Shown here: positions 52,901 through 62,699 of the stretch, one piece after another
Position numbering within the stretch: the stretch's first letter is position 1
Layout: every line of letters starts with the position of its first letter
Assembly (NCBI GenBank): GCA_009760855.2
Contig: WPIO01000019.1
Span: 3,729,501 to 3,793,500, forward strand
DNA from: Cristatella mucedo
Taxonomy: Eukaryota > Bryozoa > Phylactolaemata > Cristatellidae
DNA length: 64,000 nucleotides
Reading direction: 5' to 3'
Translations under genes and position numbers: made by a program
The notes under the pieces: generated by a model
The model's database searches: none
Seen by the model: the letters and a program-made list of their open reading frames with translations, nothing else
Told to the model about the DNA's origin: nothing

Positions 52901-52948
52901 CTTGCTTCGAGAGCACCGCGTAGCCGGTCGGACGTCGTGCGTCGCCAT
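48662..52948 (-). CDS. Unknown two-exon protein, 413 aa, Ala/Arg/Ser-rich with Cys-rich C-terminus
   Basis: complement of join(48662..48938, 51984..52948). I do not recognise the family. The ATG at 52948 sits in CCTGCATGG. The N-terminal two thirds are low-complexity (Ala, Arg, Ser, a Pro run) around more ordered blocks: AREAVSAVRNRHRRTATAAL near residue 45, DSWLRAVVHQYSLLYRV near residue 175, HFRPVDSASSELLTGCFAVG, LSLVPHLVNKDAGGRVPVTR, and a charged helix SLTREQARKLKAIAKLEDRE. The end is acidic DDDESQLSDR. Exon 2 gives MRHWVDDVTVSSRSDDAG, a Glu/Ala stretch, then a compact C-terminus with six or seven Cys: CICPSSEEKSRLYCVKTWLM, CTNFDKCCKAVPLL and stop. The donor CAG|GTAGCG and acceptor ACTTTGCAG fit with matching phase, and the frame stays open across 1.2 kb. 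No signal peptide or membrane segment is seen. A possible poly(A) signal lies at 48473-48468. Confidence 0.68.
49850..49934. repeat. (CT)n microsatellite, about 42 units
   Basis: Uninterrupted, in a CpG-rich region. Confidence 0.96.
50076..50166. repeat. 18-bp minisatellite, about 5 units
   Basis: The unit GACGAAAAGAAAGGAAAA is repeated exactly. Purine-only strand except for one C per unit. Confidence 0.95.
51984..52948 (-). CDS. Unknown gene, exon 1
   Basis: 965 nt, open throughout, ending AGC GAC AG before GTAGCG. Reading on past the donor meets a TAG at once, which supports splicing here. The frame is open for a further 43 codons upstream of the ATG but holds no other ATG. Confidence 0.65.
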
Positions 52949-52949
52949 G

Positions 52950-54595
52950 CAGGCGGGCGACGCCCGCCGCCGGCGTCGCTCGCCGGTCGCTCCGCGCCGC
53001 CGGAGCTCTGCTGCCGCTCCGCGCCGGCGATGCTGCTGCTGCTGCCGCTGCTCAGGCGGCGGTAGCCGGTCAGCCAAGCGGCGGGCTCGGTACCTTAACC
53101 TGCGGGCTGCTGAGTTACACTGTTTTCTCGCCAGCTAGCGTACCGGATAAACCAATTAAATGGAGTCAATTGAGCCAGCAAACCGGCGGCCGTCGCAGGC
53201 CGGCCCGCTCGCGTAGCCTAGCGACGCCGGGCGTGGGCGCCGCCCCCGAACGATTCCGGCCAGTCTGCAGCTGCGGCCAACGGTCGTTGTCCGTCTCGGT
53301 AAAAAGAGAGCGCGCGCCCGCGACTCGGATGAGGCGGGGCGGGACGGGGAGGGGCGGGGAGGACGGCTACCGAACGGCTGGCGCCGGCCGGTAGAAGAAG
53401 TTTAAGCAACCCGCTTAGGCACGGATCTGAATGCACGATTATCTTAGGCACGCTGCGGCCACTCTTCGCAGCTGCGCCCAATTGTGGCGCGCCGCGAATC
53501 ATGTTTTCCTTGACTGAATCAATATTGAGTCGCAGATGCGCGCACGTTGCGCGGCGGGCGCGCAAACAGCGTGCTCGGAGAGTTTCTCGCAGCTGCGGGC
53601 CCTCCCGCCCAATTGTGCTCCCGCTCTCCGCGCGAGCACAATTGGCCGCCGATTTTGCCGCCTTTACTAGCAGCCGGCCAGAGCGCGTCGACCCGGCGAT
53701 CGGCTAAAGGATAGAGGTCGATAGTAGAATAAGCGAACGCACGTTTAAGCCAACGCCGACCGCGGGCCTCGCCGCGTCGGGAAGCGAGACCGATTGCCGT
53801 GGCAAAATGTCGCCCGTTCGTGGGCCGCTAGCCAATGAACGAGCGCCGAATGACGACGCGGCGCAGCGCACGCCCTCAGTCTCCCGGTCTCTTCGGCGGC
53901 GGCGAGCAGCAGGTGGCGCTGTCGGCAGGCGCGAGCGCCGAGCGCTCTTGCTGTTGGGACGTCACGCTCGTCGCTCCCGCGACCGCGGCCGTCTCGATGG
54001 CTGATTGGTTCTCGCGTCGAATTCTGGATCCCGGGGCGCGCGGCGGCGGCGGCGGCGGCGGCGGACGCTGCTACGCGGCATGCTCGTCTGGCGCCGCGCG
54101 GCTGCGTGTCGGCATCCGGCCGCTAGCGGACCGGCGCCCGAGCGCGTCATTCGCGCTCAATTTTGCATTTCCGGAGCGCGGCGCGCAGCCGCCGAAGCGA
54201 TCGCGACTCGACTGGCACTAGCCGGCGCTGCATTGTCGTCGTCATCCGCCGACCCTAATTAAACTCGGCGGCGGCCGTCCGGCGAGGTGCAGGCCCAGCG
54301 CCGAGAGGCATGCGAGCCCGTCGTCGGGCGTGCCTGTGCCACCCAGCGGTCGATTTTCCCATCAGCCTCTGTTTCCCGCGCAGCCGCACTCAGCGCAGCA
54401 GTCGCGATCACCTCTACTTTTTTGAGCTTACGGGTTGTGCTCGTTGCTGGGCGGCGACCCACCCACCCACCCGCATCCCCGTAGCACCGGCGCCGCACAG
54501 CGAGCGGAGTGGCGGCAGGACGCGCACCGAGTACGGGATGCCGGGGTGCTCTGAAAACTCACGTGGCAATTCGCATCGTTACTGGCATTCGTCAG
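52950..54595. promoter_or_regulatory. CpG-rich upstream region of the 413-aa gene
   Basis: Very high CpG density (GCGCG, CGGCGGCG runs) directly upstream of the minus-strand start at 52948. It looks like a CpG-rich promoter block. No TATA box or other site is clear. Confidence 0.4.
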
Positions 54596-54599
54596 CATA

Positions 54600-54921
54600 C
54601 AGTCAACCTCGGTTATAAGCAACCTGAAAATCCAGTGTACAAAGTTGCTTTTAACCGAGATTGCTCATAGACGAGGTTGCTTATAGGCGATATTCAAGCG
54701 TTATTTTATTCAGCAAGTTTTTTTTATAACCGAAGCTCATCACAAAATTAACTCAAAGGGGCGAAAAGTGCCACGCTCTCTCCTTACGTACGTACTAGCC
54801 AGTCGAGACGAGCGACAGCGCCCCGCAAACGTATTAACAAGACACAAACGCAAGCAAGAAATACCCAAAAAATAATTAAGTACACCACCATTATAGTAAA
54901 TTATAGTAAATATATATATGC

Positions 54922-54955
<34 letters not shown>

Positions 54956-55197
54956 CTTATAGTAAATTACGCAGACAGCGCTTTGATCAGACTGAATTGA
55001 TTCATCTTGTTATGAGTTGCTTATAAATGCGGGGAAAATGGTGCTGGGAACAGAAAATGGCTAGCTGATAGGCGAGGATTGCTTATAACCGAGGCTCTCC
55101 GTGTGTTAAAGATGGGGCAGAAAATCGGGAAGTGGCCGCAGGTTGCTTAAATCCGAGATTTGCTTATAAGCGAGTTGCTTACAACCGAGGTTGACTG
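54600..55197. mobile_element. 598-bp pogo/Tigger-like MITE with TA target duplication
   Basis: Starts CAGTCAACCTCGGTTATAAG after TA (54598-54599) and ends with the reverse complement of CAGTCAACCTCGGTTGTAAG before TA (55198-55199). The terminal inverted repeat is about 24 bp with one mismatch. The motif CGGTTATAAGCAA recurs inside both ends in both directions. There is no coding capacity. TIRs beginning CAG and a TA target site fit the pogo/Tigger branch of Tc1/mariner. Confidence 0.85.
54897..54956. repeat. (AT)n inside the pogo-like MITE
   Basis: TATAGTAAAT blocks and a pure AT run. Confidence 0.9.
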
Positions 55198-55199
55198 TA

Positions 55200-56510
55200 G
55201 TTGCACAGCGACCCTCAGTAAAGATCGCGGAATTTCGTCCCGTTCGATCAACCAGTGACCTTATTAGCGCGACCGGCGTCACCCACTCCTAGCGTCGCTG
55301 AGTTGAGCGACGCGCGCCAATTTTTGTTAAATACGACGCAGCCACTCAGTGGCTCGCACTACCCAGTGTTACGTAAGGCTCAACCGGACTCGTGCAAACG
55401 GCGGCCGTACGGCCTGGTGTGCGAGGGCCCTTTACTTGGAGCACGTCCCCTTCCTGTCGGTTAAGCTGAGACTTGACTGGCACTTCGGAAAATGGCGCAG
55501 CTTTCCGGAGCGGCGCGACAAGTTTAGCGGAGTTCGCCCGCCATCGATGAGCGCCGCTGAGGCGCACTCATCAGTGGGAGTTCGCCCGCCCACCAGAGCT
55601 CGCAATCGAACAGAGATTCGCCTCACTCAAGACAGGCGGCGCAAAAAGTGAGCTCCGTATAAGAGACACACGCTTGTCACAGCGACGGTCGCAACAGGGC
55701 ACAGGACCAGGCGGAAGCAGGGTTGTGAAGGAAGATCCAAAACCTGACCTCCGAACGCTGCGTCGTTACAAACGAGCGTCGCGGCTTCTGCGTCAGGACG
55801 GAACGAGGCCGCAAACGCAGCGCTCGTAGCGGTGCAAGTCTCAGCCGACGCGAGACGAATTCCGATGACGCCTGAACCTTGGAATCGCGGCTAGCGACTT
55901 GCCGGTAAAGCGCCAATGTGCACAAGAGCTCCGACATTCGCGGGAACAGGGCAGCGACGAAGAGCGTCCATACTTTAACAAGACAAGCGCCCATAACTAT
56001 AACGTAGACAAGTCTATTTGGCAGCAGCGTTGCGTTACATGGCTTTAAGCAACGGCCATGACGTACATCAACGACTCTTTGGCATAGAGCTCAAATACCA
56101 ACGCCAACCTCGGACACGCAGGCGACTGCCCATTGTACGTCGTCGGCTTTTATGTGGTCTCGGCCGTAGATTGGTCCACAGCCTTTACAATTCAGGAACC
56201 GTGAAAAAAGAAAAGCATTCACAATCTGGCCGATTTAGCTCGCCGCCATTTAACCATTTAGTAGTGCCGCACCTGGCGTGTACGCATGCAGGAAATGAGC
56301 ACTTCCGGCCGCCATCGCGGCTCATCTGTAGGGAAGGTAGCGCCTATTCCGATCTGCTTTTTGACTCTGGTAGCGCTGGCGGCGTATCTACGGCGTATCT
56401 ACGGCGTAGCTAGCTATGGTTGCGACATTCAGCGAAGGCATTGCGGGCGACTTTGAGTCCTATCGGCATTCATGTTGGAACGGGGAATGGAAGGGCTAAA
56501 TAAAATAAAT
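55200..56510. other. No recognised gene, CpG-rich
   Basis: Short frames only. Confidence 0.4.
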
Positions 56511-56514
56511 AAAT

Positions 56515-56696
56515 AAATGCTAGCTGATTTAACAGCCTCTTTTTGTATAGCGACAGAAGAGCCTTGACGTCTATCACCACCGCTTGCAGTGGCGATACAG
56601 GATCGCCCACCACAGGATTCGAACCCCCGACCTCGGGGCCGAGGCCGTGAAAAGCAACCACCTTACCTAGTGAGCCATTACGGCTAAGCGCCGACG
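56515..56696 (-). mobile_element. SINE family A with (AAAT)n tail
   Basis: AAATAAATAAATGCTAGCTG, ATTTAACAGCCTCTTTTTGT, GGATTCGAACCCCCGACCTC and CCTTACCTAGTGAGCCATTA. Near complete. Confidence 0.83.
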
Positions 56697-57177
56697 CGGA
56701 CAGCGAGCGAAGTAATAGCGAATGCTGGCGACGCACAGGCGCATGGTCTGCTGCCTGCTTCCTGTAGTCGTGACTAAGCGTGTAGTCGTGACGGCGTGTA
56801 GACGCGACGGTACGCAGGTGAAGCCAGATAATTTACGCCCTTCACGAGGTGTCCCATCGAATGCTAGACATAGCTATCAAGGCAGACTCGCGTGAGAGAT
56901 TCGCATTCTCGGAACCCAAAGCAGAGACGAGGTCCATTCGGCAAGGGCAACAGCGCGGATGAATCTGCGGCGGCCATTTGTAGTGTGCTAAAGAAAGTCA
57001 GTCAAGACCGCTGAAATTCGGCAAAACACTGCAACGACTACTTATACTACATCGTCCAACTAGCGCTTAGACGTCAGAGGAAAGTACGGGTTAGCTTACT
57101 TAGAAAACCACACCCCGACAGCGATAATCGACCCTTTGTTAAATCATTTGGAACCTATCGCTTGCCGGTATTTATTT

Positions 57178-57282
57178 TGGTCGCGATAGCCCAGGAGGTA
57201 CTCGCTCTTCAGTACCGAGGTCGTGGGTTCGAATCCTCCAGTGGGCAATCCTTTATTGCTAACTGCAAGTGGTTGGTGAGCC
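57178..57282 (+). mobile_element. SINE family A, 5' half
   Basis: GCGATAGCCCAGGAGGTACT, GTCGTGGGTTCGAATCCTCC. It ends abruptly at the start of the next copy. Confidence 0.78.
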
Positions 57283-57515
57283 GTGATGACACACTAGGTA
57301 AGGCGGTGGCTTTTCACGACCTCAGTTCCGAGGTCTTGGGTTCAAGTCATGCGGTGGGCGATCCTCTGTTGCCGCTGCAAGCGGTGGTGATAGTCGTAAA
57401 GGCTTTTCTGTCACTTTGCAAAAGAGGCTGTTAAATCAGCTAGCATTAGCTAGCTGATTAGCCACTAAAGGCTCTTCTGTCGCTATACAAATGAGGCTGT
57501 TAAATCAGCTAGTAT
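57283..57515 (+). mobile_element. SINE family A, full copy plus duplicated 3' end
   Basis: GTGATGACACACTAGGTAAG through GAGGCTGTTAAATCAGCTAG. A second 3' end follows directly (GGCTCTTCTGTCGCTATACA, GAGGCTGTTAAATCAGCTAG), so three SINE pieces sit head to tail. Confidence 0.8.
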
Positions 57516-57519
57516 TTTT

Positions 57520-60205
57520 TATACTTTAGAACTTGACGCTCCGCGATATTTATTTAGTACATACTTCAATGCTCGCCTTCTGCCATTGTTGTGGCTGGTT
57601 TATGGCCTATTGCCATTCGTGGCCTTGTTGATCGTGTTGTAGCTAGCCTTTAGTCCGCTGACATTTATGGCGAGTGTGGATGCTTGTATCTTGGCGTGCG
57701 ATTAGATGATGCGTGTTTATTGATGGTATTTATGGCACGCTTACGGATTTATGAGGCTTTTATGTGACTGACTCCTCATTCTAAGATGGAGATGAGCCGC
57801 AGCTTTAGGGCAGTGACCGGATGAGAATGCCAGGCGGAGTCGTCTCTCAAATCATCGCTGATTACAAACGGCCAAAGCTTCGCAAAGCGCGACCGCAATA
57901 ATACGGGCAGCGATTGGCGAGCGAATAAGTAAGCCGCACTTTGCCCTCCGCATCTTCAACTTTCTCCCTTCTCGGGCGACGCCACGCCGGTTCGTTCGAA
58001 GCCTTCGCTTCGATCTCCTAACCCTCGACTGCTTCGACTCAAAATCAGACTTTCGTACCACAATTCATCAAACCGTGTCTAGCGCGAGGGCTTTTAGGGA
58101 ACGAACGCTATTTAATTGCGCCGCGTCCGATTCGCCGTCGGCCGCTGCCGAGCCGAGCCGATGCATTCCGAAAAGCTCGCGGCCGCTGTGCCGAGCGCGT
58201 GACCCTGACGCTGACGTGGGTCGGCGTCATTCCGGACGCAGAGACTGCTCGCGTGGCTTTTAGGCTCCGCAGCGCTCGACAGGCGCCGCCGGGGGGGGGG
58301 ACGATTAATTTAGCAGAACCCGAGCTTCCTCGTCCGGGTCGAAGAGCGACGGCTTAGAAATGGAAACTCCGACCCGCACATGCGAGAAGCATGCGCCGCT
58401 CGAGCGAAATCGCGAAGCCACGTGGCGGCTGTTTGTTTCTTGTGCCCAGGCAAAGCAAAAGCTTAGGCTGCACGCTCCGTCGAGGGGCGCCCGCGCGCGC
58501 AGCCGCAGGCTCCTCGCGGGGAGCGCCGAGCGGCGCGCGAGCGGCTCGCCGCTCGCGCGCCGCACCGCAGTGAGCTGGAAACTCGCTGCTAAGACTCGAC
58601 GATTTCACGTTCCACTTGCTCTGGGCCGCTGTCTGTCTGGGTGGCGTCGGCTGCCTTCTTCAGCACGTAGCATGACCTCAGTTTTAGGCTGTCGATGATG
58701 GCCGCCTTGAAAGGAATTTGCAGCGCAAGTTTTAAGTTGTGACTTGAGTGATACGCCGACGGCGCGGCAGCGCGCAGACCGTCCGACAGTAGCAGCAGCC
58801 CCGCTGATTGGACGCTAAGCCACCGAGTGGCTTGCCGAGGGCACGCCTTGGTGGAGGACTTTCCGATGCCGAGGAGAGAGATTTAGATTTGGAGAGAGAT
58901 TTAAATTTGGAGAGAGATTTAGTTCTCCCGGAATACTATGCAAACAATATATTCTTACTATTATCATATCAAAAGATAAGTTACTGAAAAAGAATACACT
59001 TTTTATACGAGCGCATGTATTGTGCCATCCTCCCTCGCAGGCGGAGCGATACCGTGCTGAACGACGACACGGTCGCCTCCCTCCGCGAAGAACTAAGCAA
59101 ACACCTCGTCGTTGCCGCACACCGCAGCGCTGACGCACGATTTTCGGAAGAGCTTTTTCGGGACGCTGTTTTAATGTCGAGGGCATCGAGGCAACGCTCG
59201 TTACCCGGGTAATACGACCCGAGTGCTCTTATTAAAAACGGCAGAGCCGACGCCACCGCTCGACCCCGGGGCCGAAAGTCACGCGAACTTCCTCGTCGCT
59301 AAGCTCCAAGAGCGACGACTCCTAATATTCCTCAACGCCAGCTTTAAGGCCTTTCGTGCGTCCTGCTCAGGCAGTGGTGGACAATTACCGAGCGACAGGG
59401 TACGAGTTGACCCGCATGAGATTGAATTGAGATTCACTTCCACTCATCCTTGAGAAAAACAAGTGAAGCTTCCGTGAAGCTTCTAATAAATCTTAGGCTG
59501 ATGCTCTGATCCGTTGCTGGGCATCACTGACACCCACGCTCGCGGGCTTCCGAGTCACGCTCCATCGTACGCCCATCGTAGAGAATTATGTGCATGTCGA
59601 TATTCTCTCGTATAGGTGCCGAATGCTCTCTGATAAGGCTTTCGCAGTGACCCTGTCACCGCTTCCGTGAAACCATTCATCTGCCTAGGTCTCTTCCGTA
59701 AGATCTCTGTAATGCCATCTTGTAGTAAGCCTTGTCATCGTCCGTTGCTCCTGCTTTACATATTGCCAGTCTATGTCTGCCGTACGAATAAAATCCTGGA
59801 GTAAGAGTTTCTTCAAGCCACAGCCGAGAGTAATTTTTAAAATATTTCTTTATTAAGTCCTACCAAGCAGTTAGGTATTGACAGGGACGTGGCTTGAGAC
59901 ATCGGGCGCCTGGAGGCATAGGACGCGGCCTCCACCGACTAAATGTCCGCTCACTAAAAACCAAGTAAGCACGTATCCTCGACCTTTCGAAAAAGAATTT
60001 TTTCAAAAGTCCTTCAAAAAAAACTTTTTCATTGGCCAGATTTCCGGTGAAATTAACACCTACCCAAGCCAACGTAAGTCCGTCCCCAATAGTTTGCACT
60101 TCGCAGCGGCCGGTGAGTTAATACGTGACTATTGATCAACTGAAATTCATCTTTCGAGCTTTGAGAGACCATTAACTTGAATGATATGCATAATCCAGAT
60201 TGCAG
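57520..60205. other. No recognised gene, CpG-rich with a retrotransposon tail remnant
   Basis: Two neighbouring frames (59015-59212 and 59223-59453) contain protein-like words (LREELSKHLVVAAHRSADAR, LVAKLQERRLLIFLNASFKA) but no known domain. Confidence 0.35.
58873..58922. repeat. 18-bp tandem repeat from a retrotransposon tail
   Basis: GGAGAGAGATTTAAATTT in almost 3 units, followed by AGTTCTCCCGGAATACTATG, so the unit looks grown from an L2/SINE 3' end (GAGATTTAGTTCTC). Confidence 0.8.
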
Positions 60206-60209
60206 CTGA

Positions 60210-60290
60210 AAGATAAGAAAATATTGAGTTCTCTGAGGGCGCTTTATCAAGTGCATTTTTATTATTATTATTGTTATTATTAAAGATCCA
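60210..60290 (+). mobile_element. L2 tail-only insertion
   Basis: AGTTCTCTGAGGGCGCTTTA, TCAAGTGCATTTTTATTATT. Only the last 60 bp of the element and its TTA tail are present. Confidence 0.65.
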
Positions 60291-60767
60291 TCTTTTAGTA
60301 GAAATGATTTGGTTGGTTTGTTTGCAGGCGTGATGTAACTTCAACTCTAGCGGGCAGCAGGCTGTTGACGAACTCAGCGGGTGCGTATAGCAGGAACGCG
60401 TCAGCGAGGCGTCAGTACCCATCGACGGTTGATGCACGAGTTCATCCCGTGCTTCTTCCCGTGATTTTTGGCGGCGGGCTGCGGGGCGGATTGCAGAGTT
60501 AGGACTTGTCCGGAGCGAGAACTTCTCTGCTGCTCTGAAAAGACGCTGAGTGGTGATGGGTGCAAAAGTTCCCCCAAAAGTCTTTTTCTACCGGTGAGCA
60601 GCTGACAGCACGAGCGCAGTAGAACTGGCAAACGACGAAGCTTCGAAAGAATAAGGAGCTGTTCAGATTTGCTGCGACGAATTTCGCGAACTTTGAGTAT
60701 AATTGTTATCTTCAACGGACTTTGTAAGAGAGATTGGCGAGTCCAGCCCTCCGCGGCGAAGGTGCGG

Positions 60768-61187
60768 ATGCTGCGGTGGAAGAGAGCTCGCGTATTCTAC
60801 GGAGAGGAGGAAGACGACGCGGCAGATCCTAAAGAGATTCTAGAAGATTCCATTTCAAGCAAGCCCCGTGCTCCGAGAGCAACTGGCTCCGTAAGCAGGC
60901 GGTTCAGTTTCAACGTTCGCCATCTTACGCGGCGGGGATCGAGCGACGCAGCGCCGCGTCCGCATCAGGGATTGGGTCCGAATCTCTGCTGCTTGGGCTC
61001 CGCTCTTTTCCCGAGCGGTCGAGCTTTGCGCTGCATACGCAATAAAATGTCGTCTCAACTCCCCTTAAAAAAGACATCGCGACGGGCCGCAAACAGCCAC
61101 GAATTGCACGCGGTCCGAGCGCGAGGTTCGGGCCACGGCTCACGGCTAGGTGGCAATCGCTGGCAAGCCGCCATCGACGTGCAATAG
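60768..61187 (+). CDS. Hypothetical 139-aa ORF, possibly a first exon
   Basis: The ORF starts MLRWKRARVFYGEEEDDAAD and continues PKEILEDSISSKPRAPRATG and SVSRRFSFNVRHLTRRGSSD, with LGPNLCCLGS further on. The acidic/basic alternation and varied residues look more protein-like than neighbouring GC-rich frames. There is no recognised domain. The second half, after about residue 75, looks random, so the real coding part may stop earlier at a splice site I could not place. Confidence 0.28.
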   Translation: MLRWKRARVFYGEEEDDAADPKEILEDSISSKPRAPRATGSVSRRFSFNVRHLTRRGSSDAAPRPHQGLGPNLCCLGSALFPSGRALRCIRNKMSSQLPLKKTSRRAANSHELHAVRARGSGHGSRLGGNRWQAAIDVQ

Positions 61188-61189
61188 CA

Positions 61190-62695
61190 GGTCGGAGGCT
61201 GCAGGCCTGCAGGCCTGCAGGTCGGTGGCGGCGACAAAGGGCTACTGTTTCTCGAGAGCTCCAGTGCCACAATGGGCGCCGCTCCGCAAGTGGCCAGTCC
61301 TCGCGTCAGACCCGTCCAATAGCCCTCGGCGCCGCGCGTTAATAAACATTCTCGCCTGGCTACTGTGCGAGGTAACGCGAGCGCGCTCCTTTTGAGCGAC
61401 CGGCGTCGCTCAAAAGGCTCATTTGTCCCGAGCGTCGATTTGACGCTACTCTCAAACAGACGTCGGGTTCCGCTGTGGCTTTAGCCTCCGCTTAGCGATC
61501 CACTCTTGGCTCTCGAAGCGCTCGAAGAGCTAGCGAACGCCGCCGTCGCACTCCGTCGGGCCTAGCGAGGCTGGCAGGCTGCCGTTGGCTGTTAAGAAGT
61601 TTCGTTCGCGGACCAGTCAGGCCGGCCAAGCGAGCCAAGCCGTTCGACTCAACCTGGCGTTGAAATGCCGCGTGAACATGCCGCGTTGAATAAGCCGCGT
61701 TTAAAATGCCGGAAGCAACAGCATAAAATGTGCAACAGCGAGTCTGCAGTTAATAGCGGCGAGGAAACGAAGAGCTAAGCACTTTGCTGTGCTAATCCGG
61801 AGAAAAGCTCTGGCGCAATTTACAGTTGTAAATGGACGCTTTTAATTGCGTAGCATATCGTAATCTGGCTCGAGCGGGTACAGTGGCAATTTGAAGCGGA
61901 GACTTTGCAGCCCTTCACTAAACGGCGCCGTAATAGCGGTCTGGAGAGCTCAGTCAGCGGAGCAGTGTACCCATAACTCCGACGTTGTCGGATCGTGCGG
62001 CGTTCGAAGCAAAATCCGCGTTCGGCGTTCAGCGTTCGCGGCGGCAGGCGGCCTTTCGGGACTCTGTCTCTTGCAAGTACGTAAGCTGCCTCGCTGTCGA
62101 CAGTAACTAAAGAGCACTTACGGCAGCGAGGGTTACGAGGAGCATACGTTGCCAAGAGGCGAAAACATTGCCTCGCGAGGTTGAAGCGCGCATTGCCACT
62201 CTGCGATCTGATTACGTACGACACTACTCGCATACGGTTGCGATTAAAGTTTGTGCGATTAAAGCCCAGTGAATGGCCAGCCGATTACTAAAAAATGGAA
62301 CGTAGACGAAATTCGGTTTCGAATTTTCGACAGACTAGCAGGATTGAATGAAAGCTCTTAAAGGTCACGACAACCTTCCCGAAAATACGCGGACGGATGG
62401 AAGGCAGAGAGGGTCGGGGCGGAAAATGTCGCACAGAGTCCCATCGCCGAGATGCGGCGCACCAGGTTGAGCAGCGCGAGAGACCGCTAGCGCGAAACTG
62501 GAAAGGCGCCAGCGTTGTCTTAGGCTTGTCGCTCACTCTCATTCGATTGCTCGATTTCTTGAAACTCAACACGAGTTGCTGCAAGTGCTGCTATTTTATG
62601 CACTTCACGATGGCAGCACACGCCAGTGCCAACCGGCGCCACGTGAGAGCGGTTGCAGTCGAGATCGCAAGAAGCTAAATAAGAAAGCAACACTA
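61190..62695. other. No recognised gene
   Basis: GC-rich first half, with the direct repeat GCAGGCCTGCAGGCCTGCAG at 61200-61219, then unremarkable DNA up to the L2 copy. Confidence 0.4.
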
Positions 62696-62699
62696 AGTC

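Noticed and set aside
52041-53138. Plus-strand frames opposite the unknown gene
   Set aside because: High GC keeps all frames open. The minus-strand frame is preferred because it joins in phase to exon 2 and has more varied, protein-like composition.
57178-57250. tRNA gene
   Set aside because: A and B boxes are present, but the cloverleaf is not kept and the sequence continues into the SINE body.
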